Source of the DNA: Anaerolineaceae bacterium UBA5311
GTDB lineage: Bacteria; Chloroflexota; Anaerolineae; Anaerolineales; Anaerolineaceae
Reading direction: 5' to 3'
NCBI GenBank assembly: GCA_002411175.1
Contig: DHRN01000103.1
Coordinates: 10,647 to 37,799, forward strand
Length of the DNA: 27,153 bases
Of the stretch, positions 22,554 through 27,153 are shown piece by piece. The position numbers and the translations under genes were made by a program. Under the pieces are notes generated by a model. It searched no databases. It was not told where the DNA came from and saw only the letters and a list, made by a program, of their open reading frames with translations. How positions within the stretch are numbered: the first letter of the stretch is position 1; every line of letters starts with the position of its first letter.

Positions 22554-23761
22554 TGCATCTGACGCATTTGTCCCTGACCAATTTTCGCATCTTTTCCCGT
22601 TTGGAACTTGATTTTCCCAAACGGGTTATTTTGTTTCATGGATCAAACGCACAGGGGAAAACCACCGTCCTGGAGGCGGTTGCTTTTTTAGCACTTTTCA
22701 CTTCCTTCAGCGCCTCATCAGATCGGCAGATGATCAACTTTAACCTGCCTGAATCTGACCCTGTCAGGGTGGGTCGGATAGTCGCCGATTTTCAACGGGG
22801 AAACAAAAAGCAACACCTCGAAACCCGCTTGATCCTGGAACAAAACGGAGGCGACGGAAATCTGCGGCTGCGTAAGGAAGCTCTGTTAAACGGAGTTTCC
22901 AGGCGTTTTAGTGAATTATATGGTCAGTTTAATGCGGTCAGTTTTTTGCCCCAGATGTCGAAAATAATCGAGGGAGGTCCTTCTGAGAGACGGCGCTACC
23001 TTGACGAAGTGCTTTGCCAGGTCGAGCCGGGCTATTCCCGCCACCTGATACGCTACAACCAGGCAGCCACACGTCGAAACGCGCTTTTGAAACAATTGGC
23101 GGAATACGGAGGCAACCCCAACCAGCTGGAACCCTGGGATGTGATGCTCTCGGAACATGGCGCCTTTTTGATCGCAGGCAGAATAAAACTGATCAACCAA
23201 CTCGAAACACTCGCCCAGCAAAGCCATCACAATCTGACCGGAGGAAAAGAGGTTTTTCGCATCGATTATCAGCCTGCTTTTGACCCATTTGTCGCAGAAA
23301 ACGGTCAGCTTGGTCTGCCTGTGCATAACCTGGCTGACAGAAGCCCGATCGAGCTGCCCGAAATCCAGAAAAGTTTCCAAACTGGGCTCGAGAAGCGCCA
23401 CAGGTATGACATCCAGCGCGGCTCTACAAGCATTGGTCCCCACCGGGATGAAATGCGATTGCTCACCAACCAGGTTGACCTGAGTAATTACGGTTCCAGG
23501 GGGCAGACCCGTACAGCTTTGCTTTCACTCAAGTTTGCCGAGGTGCACCTGATGCACGCCCGTACCGGCGAGTGGCCTGTTTTGCTGCTGGATGAGGTCA
23601 TGGCAGAATTGGACCCGTTGCGCAGGCATGCTCTGATGAGTTTACTCGATACGGTAGAGCAGGCTTTCGTAACCACGACCGATCTGGACATGTTCGACCC
23701 GGATTTTCTGGGCAACCACGAGATCTGGAAAGTACACCAGGGCATCGTCTCGGAAGCGTAA
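22553..23761 (+). CDS. recF: DNA replication and repair protein RecF
   Basis: 402 residues. RecF is an SMC/ABC-like ATPase that, with RecO and RecR, loads RecA at single-strand gaps. The start MHLTHLSLTNFRIFSRLELD is typical. Walker A HGSNAQGKTT is at 29-38. The ABC signature zone YGSRGQTRTALLSLKFAE and Walker B VLLLDEVMAELD follow, the latter near 343-354. RecF is often encoded beside dnaA and dnaN; here it is instead coupled to def by a one-base overlap and followed after 3 bases by a small membrane protein. Confidence 0.96.
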   Translation: MHLTHLSLTNFRIFSRLELDFPKRVILFHGSNAQGKTTVLEAVAFLALFTSFSASSDRQMINFNLPESDPVRVGRIVADFQRGNKKQHLETRLILEQNGGDGNLRLRKEALLNGVSRRFSELYGQFNAVSFLPQMSKIIEGGPSERRRYLDEVLCQVEPGYSRHLIRYNQAATRRNALLKQLAEYGGNPNQLEPWDVMLSEHGAFLIAGRIKLINQLETLAQQSHHNLTGGKEVFRIDYQPAFDPFVAENGQLGLPVHNLADRSPIELPEIQKSFQTGLEKRHRYDIQRGSTSIGPHRDEMRLLTNQVDLSNYGSRGQTRTALLSLKFAEVHLMHARTGEWPVLLLDEVMAELDPLRRHALMSLLDTVEQAFVTTTDLDMFDPDFLGNHEIWKVHQGIVSEA

Positions 23762-23764
23762 GCG

Positions 23765-24193
23765 ATGAAAACACCCCAACATCGTCTTTGGGCAGCCAGG
23801 TTGTTAATTGTCACGGTCCTGACGATTAACCTGCTGTGCGCGTTTGAGTTTATTCTCAGACCGTCAGTTTACCAGGGGTCTTACGAGCTTGACGGTGAGG
23901 TTGGCAAAGCTGTCATCATCGGTTTTGGAATCCTTTTTCTGATGTGGCAGGTGCCGTATTTCTTTGCCCTGGCAAATCCGGTGAAGCACAAGGTTTCGCT
24001 GATATCAGCTGTAATCATGCAGGCGATTGGGTTGATCGGTGAAAGCCTGCTGCTGCATACGATCCCGGATGAACATGCACTCTTGCGCGGTTCTGTAATC
24101 AGATTTATCATTTTTGATGGCGCAGGGCTGGTGTTGTTATTTGTTGCTCTTTATTTGGTAAGGCTGATGCCCAGCCCAACGACACAGGAGTAG
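23765..24193 (+). CDS. Small four-helix membrane protein, unknown function
   Basis: 142 residues. Four hydrophobic segments are clear: LLIVTVLTINLLCAFEFIL, AVIIGFGILFLMWQVPYFF, VSLISAVIMQAIGLIGESLL and IIFDGAGLVLLFVALYLV. Charged connecting loops include HTIPDEHALLRG. I do not recognise a family and can assign no activity. It begins 3 bases after recF ends, so it is probably the last gene of the clpC-recF run. Confidence 0.7.
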   Translation: MKTPQHRLWAARLLIVTVLTINLLCAFEFILRPSVYQGSYELDGEVGKAVIIGFGILFLMWQVPYFFALANPVKHKVSLISAVIMQAIGLIGESLLLHTIPDEHALLRGSVIRFIIFDGAGLVLLFVALYLVRLMPSPTTQE

Positions 24194-24287
24194 CAGGGTC
24201 GGGTTCTCGCGAAGCTGCCTCTCGTGGCTGCGCCGACCATCAGGACAAAAGAAAAGACAAACTGGTTTTCTGCGAAAAGGAGTCTTT

Positions 24288-24860
24288 ATGAAATTTTCGG
24301 ATTTAGTACGCGCAAATCGCAGCTATCGACGCTTCGATCAATACCAACGCATTCCTCACGAAACCCTGGTTGACCTGGTGAAACTGGCTCGTTTATCTCC
24401 CAGTCCCTCAAACCTACAGGGTCTTAAATTCTGGTTGGTCAGCGATGAAGCTGAATGTGAACAAGTTTTTAGAAACCTCAAGTTTGCCGGCTATCTCAAA
24501 ACCTGGTCTGGACCGCAGGAGGGCGAAAAGCCGAGCGGATACATCATTATTCTCGGCGATACAGAAATTAAGCCCACATTCGAGATCGATGCAGGTATCG
24601 TCGCGCAGACGATGCTCTTGGGCGCGTCAGAAGCTGGCTATGGAGGCTGTATGCTCAAAGCCTTCCGTCGTGACGGTCTGCAAGAGATAAGAAACCTCCC
24701 TAACAACCTCGAAATAGTGCTTGTAATCGCCTTGGGAAAACCGGCAGAGATAAGTGTGGTGGAAGATTTTGACCCTGAAAAAGGTATCGAGTACTATCGC
24801 GATCAAGAGGGCGTCCATCACGTGCCAAAACGCGGTTTGGACGAATTGATTATCGAATAA
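24288..24860 (+). CDS. Nitroreductase-family flavoprotein
   Basis: 190 residues. The N-terminus FSDLVRANRSYRRFDQYQRI matches the FMN-contacting RRSxRxF-type segment of the nitroreductase family. LARLSPSPSNLQGLKFWLV and GIVAQTMLLGASEAGYGGCM are the other flavin-binding regions. Such enzymes use NAD(P)H to reduce nitro compounds, quinones or other acceptors as FMN dimers; the native substrate is not predictable. AAAGGAG lies 6 bases before ATG. The 94-base gap upstream holds an imperfect GGTCGG...CCGACC dyad and no clear promoter. It ends convergent with the lipoprotein gene. Confidence 0.9.
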   Translation: MKFSDLVRANRSYRRFDQYQRIPHETLVDLVKLARLSPSPSNLQGLKFWLVSDEAECEQVFRNLKFAGYLKTWSGPQEGEKPSGYIIILGDTEIKPTFEIDAGIVAQTMLLGASEAGYGGCMLKAFRRDGLQEIRNLPNNLEIVLVIALGKPAEISVVEDFDPEKGIEYYRDQEGVHHVPKRGLDELIIE

Positions 24861-24913
24861 TTTTTTCTGCGGTCAGCTGGAAGGCTATCTCGCGATCTGC
24901 TAACCTGCCGGAT

Positions 24914-25954
24914 TTATTCTCCAGGGGTGGCAATTTGGGTGTTATGGCTTGATTCCGTCGGGGTTGGCGTGTCTGTCGGAGTGATCCGGTTTGAATCTGT
25001 TGGGGTTGCCGTAAATGTTGGCGTAGGTGTAATCGTGTTGGTCGCTGTCGGCGTGAGGGTATTTGTTGAAGTTGGCGTGGGGGTGTGCGTGTGCGTTGGG
25101 GTTAGGGTATAGGTTGGCGTCGGTGGTTGGGTAAGCGTTGGCGTCGGCGTGGGAATGCCGACCAACACAACCAGTTCCGGACCAAATAAAACGTTGGTGT
25201 CAGATTGGATCTGCCATACCCCCTGGTGTAGTCCCTGGTAACTTGGTGCGATCAAGCTAAGAGAAAGATCAAAAGTTTCACCAGGTTGAATATCCCGCAA
25301 GTTCGTAGGAGATGTGCCCGCCATCCGCGTTCCTCTGATGTAAACCAGGTTGTAGCCTTTCCACGGGCAAGTACCGTTGTTTTGAATGCGCCAGGTCTTG
25401 GTGAAGTCTTGCCCGGGTATCAGGAGGGACCCTGGAGGAAATGTGACATCTTGCAGCAAAATGGCAGAGAGTGTACATTGTTCGCTGGTCGGGGTCATCG
25501 CGCTTGTTGCAGTTGCAGTCGCGGACGCCAGCGGCGTTGGTGTGGGGGTAAACACAGGTTCTGACAGCTCCTGTACCAAAACGGCAACCTGACTACTCAC
25601 AGAGTTTTTGCCACTTTCGTCAAAAAGGGTCACTGTGATAATCATCGCTCCTTGCTGGGTTGGTATCCAGGGCTGCTCAATTACCACAGCGCTGGCGGGG
25701 TGGTTTTCACGAAGGTCCAGGCGGATCGGCAGATCGTTAACCGAAAGCTCCAGCTTTGACCATTTCGTACCAAATGGGAAAGCCGACCGAACGATCACTT
25801 CTTTGTTCAGAGCCAAAACCTGTCCGACAGTTGGATCCAGGATTTCTACTTGCAAGTCAGTTGCGGATGAACCGCGGTTGCAGCCAAACAAAATTCCCAC
25901 TCCAACGAGGGCTGCGATGAGAAAGCCAGGGGAAATCCACTTTTTCATGATCAT
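24914..25954 (-). CDS. Secreted lipoprotein with Ig-like (NBR1/FW-type) domain and Thr-Pro-rich tail
   Basis: 346 residues. The N-terminus is a lipoprotein-like signal: KK, a hydrophobic core, then FGC with a candidate lipidated Cys at 25 (F at -2 is not ideal). Residues 30-125 look like an Ig-like surface domain (LDPTVGQVLALNKEVIVRS). A Thr/Pro/Ala linker follows. Residues about 155-265 match the four-tryptophan NBR1-type Ig-like domain: FTKTWRIQNNGTCPWKGYNL and GLHQGVWQIQSD. The last 80 residues are a PTPT-type tail. Domains of this kind with Thr-Pro linkers are common in Anaerolineae surface proteins; ligand and role are unknown. ATG at 25954 and 25948 are both possible. It starts only 42 bases after the rnpB 3' end. 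Confidence 0.85.
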   Translation of the reverse strand: MIMKKWISPGFLIAALVGVGILFGCNRGSSATDLQVEILDPTVGQVLALNKEVIVRSAFPFGTKWSKLELSVNDLPIRLDLRENHPASAVVIEQPWIPTQQGAMIITVTLFDESGKNSVSSQVAVLVQELSEPVFTPTPTPLASATATATSAMTPTSEQCTLSAILLQDVTFPPGSLLIPGQDFTKTWRIQNNGTCPWKGYNLVYIRGTRMAGTSPTNLRDIQPGETFDLSLSLIAPSYQGLHQGVWQIQSDTNVLFGPELVVLVGIPTPTPTLTQPPTPTYTLTPTHTHTPTPTSTNTLTPTATNTITPTPTFTATPTDSNRITPTDTPTPTESSHNTQIATPGE

Positions 25955-25996
25955 TTTTCTCTGTTAATCTGACTTGAATCACCCACAAAAAGTTCC

Positions 25997-26330
25997 CTCA
26001 GGTCAGCCGGTAAGCCGTATTCTGTCATGGGTGCGCATCTATCTTGGCTGATTGTCACCAACCAGCTCGTGCGGTCTACCCGGAGATCAAATGAACCGAG
26101 CCGGTTCTCTCTCCTGCTTGACCTTGCACCGGATGGGGGTTGCCTGTCCATCGCTGTTGCCAGCGATGCCGGTGGTCTCTTACACCACCTTTTCACCCTT
26201 ACTCTTGCGAGCGGTATGTCTCTGTGGCCCGATCCGAAAGCTTGCGCCCTCCCAGGGGTTACCTGGCATCCTGCTCTGTGGTGTACGGACTTTCCTCACT
26301 GTTAAGCGCGCGCACCTGGCTGACCTGAGC
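25997..26330 (-). ncRNA. rnpB: RNase P RNA, bacterial type A
   Basis: The reverse complement shows the universal core of the RNase P ribozyme, which matures the 5' ends of tRNAs. Conserved pieces in order are GAGGAAAGUCC, AAGGGUGAAAAGGUG followed by GUAAGAG, GUAGACCGCACGAG, AGAUAGAUG and near the 3' end ACAGAAUACGGCUUAC. The ends are set by a perfect 12-bp P1 helix, CTCAGGTCAGCC (25997-26008) with GGCTGACCTGAG (26318-26329). The length of about 334 nt suits a bacterial type A RNA. A short T-run (CTTTTTG) follows the 3' end on the minus strand. Confidence 0.97.
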
Positions 26331-26336
26331 AATATG

Positions 26337-26342
26337 ATGATA
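26337..26342 (-). promoter_or_regulatory. -10 box of rnpB
   Basis: TATCAT on the minus strand lies 6 bases before the G at 26330 that opens the P1 helix, so the RNA would start exactly where the structure begins. No consensus -35 is evident. Divergent from the rpsT promoter about 170 bases away. Confidence 0.5.
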
Positions 26343-26444
26343 CCATTAAGATGTAGGTGAATTGTTAATTATCTACTCTTGACCTTTGCCATTGCGATCA
26401 AACGTGGCGACAGGGGAGATATCGGGTAGCGGAGCAGGCGATGA

Positions 26445-26464
26445 CGATTTTTATTGAAAAATCG
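26445..26464. repeat. AT-rich perfect hairpin between rnpB and rpsT
   Basis: CGATTTTT-ATTG-AAAAATCG has 8-base perfect arms and a 4-base loop. It lies 28 bases upstream of the rpsT -35 box. It could be a regulator site or a structural element. It is not followed by a T-run on either strand. Confidence 0.45.
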
Positions 26465-26492
26465 GAGATTGCGAAAATGTTCGATGAAATTC

Positions 26493-26520
26493 TGGACAAA
26501 TGCTAAAATTAGTGTAAAAT
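26493..26520 (+). promoter_or_regulatory. Putative rpsT promoter
   Basis: TGGACA (26493-26498) and TAAAAT (26515-26520) are separated by 16 bases. The transcript would start near 26527, giving a leader of about 34 bases with a strong GGAGGA ribosome binding site 5 bases before the start codon. Confidence 0.6.
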
Positions 26521-26560
26521 AGTCGTTTGGAATTATGTAGTATTAGTTTGGAGGAAGAAG

Positions 26561-26827
26561 TTGGCAAATATTAAGTCACAAATCAAGCGAAACAAACAAA
26601 ACCGCGTGGCACGCCTTCGCAACCGTGTTTACCGTGGTTCTGCCCGCACCTATATCCGCAAAGCCCAGTCTGCCATCCGCAGTGAAGATACCGAACTGGC
26701 TGAAACTGAAGTTTTGAAGGCTATTCGCGCGTTGGACAAGGCTGCCCAGAAAGGCGTTATTCACAAGAACAACGCTGCTCGCAGAAAATCCCGCCTGATG
26801 GCACAATATAATTCGATTAAGAATTAG
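26561..26827 (+). CDS. rpsT: Small ribosomal subunit protein S20 (bS20)
   Basis: 88 residues. bS20 binds 16S rRNA early in 30S assembly. The sequence ANIKSQIKRNKQNRVARLRN, the basic helices and the C-terminal KGVIHKNNAARRKSRLM are diagnostic. The start codon is TTG, fixed by the family N-terminus and by GGAGGA at 26550-26555. Escherichia coli rpsT also starts with UUG, where the weak start is part of translational autoregulation, so the same may apply here. It is monocistronic, closed by the terminator at 26851-26879. Confidence 0.98.
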   Translation: MANIKSQIKRNKQNRVARLRNRVYRGSARTYIRKAQSAIRSEDTELAETEVLKAIRALDKAAQKGVIHKNNAARRKSRLMAQYNSIKN

Positions 26828-26850
26828 TTAATCCACTGCCTTATACAATT

Positions 26851-26879
26851 GGCGAGGTCGTCTGATACCTCGCCTTTTT
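26851..26879 (+). terminator. Rho-independent terminator of rpsT
   Basis: GGCGAGGT (26851-26858) pairs perfectly with ACCTCGCC (26867-26874) around an 8-base loop, followed directly by TTTTT (26875-26879). It lies 23 bases after the rpsT stop. Confidence 0.92.
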
Positions 26880-26905
26880 GTCGTTAATCGGACGAATAGA
26901 CTGGG

Positions 26906-27023
26906 CTGCTCCCCACTCCCTGATCCCCGCTCCCTGCTCCCCAATCCCCGCTTCCTGTAACGGGGGCTCGCAGTGACGGGTCTGTATTCTGTCATTGCGA
27001 GCGAAGCGAAGCATTCTGCCTTT
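26906..27023. repeat. Pyrimidine-rich tract and GTCATTGCGAG-type palindromic repeat
   Basis: Bases 26906-26957 are an imperfect minisatellite of CTCCCTGATCCCCG-like units. It is followed by GCTCGCAGTGAC (26966-26977), which pairs with GTCATTGCGAGC (26991-27002) over 12 positions with one G-U, around a 13-base loop, and then by GAAGCGAAGCATTCTGCC. The last part belongs to the same loose family as 261-329 and 2182-2246. From 26880 to the window end (27153) I see no gene, only this repeat DNA and AT-rich spacer. Confidence 0.65.
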
Positions 27024-27153
27024 AATCTTTTCCTATCAGAAATTAGTTAACCTGACATTGCAAACGCGGTATTATGTAGGGCAAATTACCGCTCGTGTCG
27101 CCTTCCTGGAATTGATGGCGTTATTGATTGGATATTCTCTCACCCCCTTTAAT

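Noticed and set aside
24194..24287. GGTCGG...CCGACC dyad before the nitroreductase gene as a terminator of the clpC-recF run
   Set aside because: The stem is short with a loop of about 30 bases and no T-run follows, so termination is unsupported.

Overview
The window looks like chromosomal DNA from a Chloroflexota bacterium, most likely an Anaerolineae relative. This is inferred from gene content, not from a marker gene. The clues are a bacterial Elp3, an archaeal-type aspartyl-tRNA synthetase, a stand-alone B12-binding mutase subunit next to MeaB, a lipoprotein with long Thr-Pro linkers and an Ig-like (NBR1-type) domain, and many short GTCATTCTGA-type intergenic repeats. I see no phage, transposase, CRISPR array or tRNA gene.

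Layout. 1-330: degenerate tandem repeats plus a 69-bp repeat block. 547-2169 (+): Elp3-like tRNA-modifying enzyme. 2258-3542 (-): AIM24-family protein and RpiB. 3736-4752 (+): NAD-dependent epimerase. 10043-4835 (-): a tight six-gene run mcmA2-meaB-aspS-GNAT-prs-mutM. 10849-10319 (-): flavin reductase-like protein. 10919-13847 (+): an LPG-synthase-type membrane protein and a 651-residue GT-C-like membrane protein. 15002-14025 (-): polyprenyl-phosphate-type GT2 glycosyltransferase. 15054-17123 (+): ruvB-queA. 17138-17720: a hairpin-rich gap with a second, inverted copy of the 69-bp block. 17739-24193 (+): clpC, a cNMP-domain/duplicated PH-like membrane protein, def, recF and a small four-helix membrane protein. 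24288-24860 (+): nitroreductase. 25954-24914 (-): lipoprotein. 26330-25997 (-): RNase P RNA. 26561-26827 (+): rpsT with a UUG start and a clear terminator. The remainder is repeat DNA.

The genes are mostly housekeeping: tRNA modification and charging (elp3, queA, aspS, rnpB), DNA repair (mutM, ruvB, recF), protein maturation and quality control (def, clpC), and phosphoribosyl metabolism (rpiB, prs). Two parts are less ordinary. One is a possible lipid-linked sugar cassette at 10919-15002, with a GT2 charging enzyme, a flippase-like protein and a GT-C-like protein. The other is a membrane protein joining a degenerate cyclic-nucleotide-binding domain to two TM-hairpin/PH-like units.

The most useful new-looking signals are non-coding: (i) four genes with a -10 box only 7-8 bases before ATG, predicting leaderless mRNAs, two of them at back-to-back promoters of nearly identical geometry; (ii) a nested multi-helix element at 10188-10266; (iii) a chain of hairpins, two mutually exclusive, plus an operator-like repeat upstream of clpC; (iv) a composite dispersed repeat family with members at 1-329, 2182-2246, 17138-17345 and possibly 20242-20276 and 26966-27023. 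I found no clear-cut undescribed defence or mobile system.
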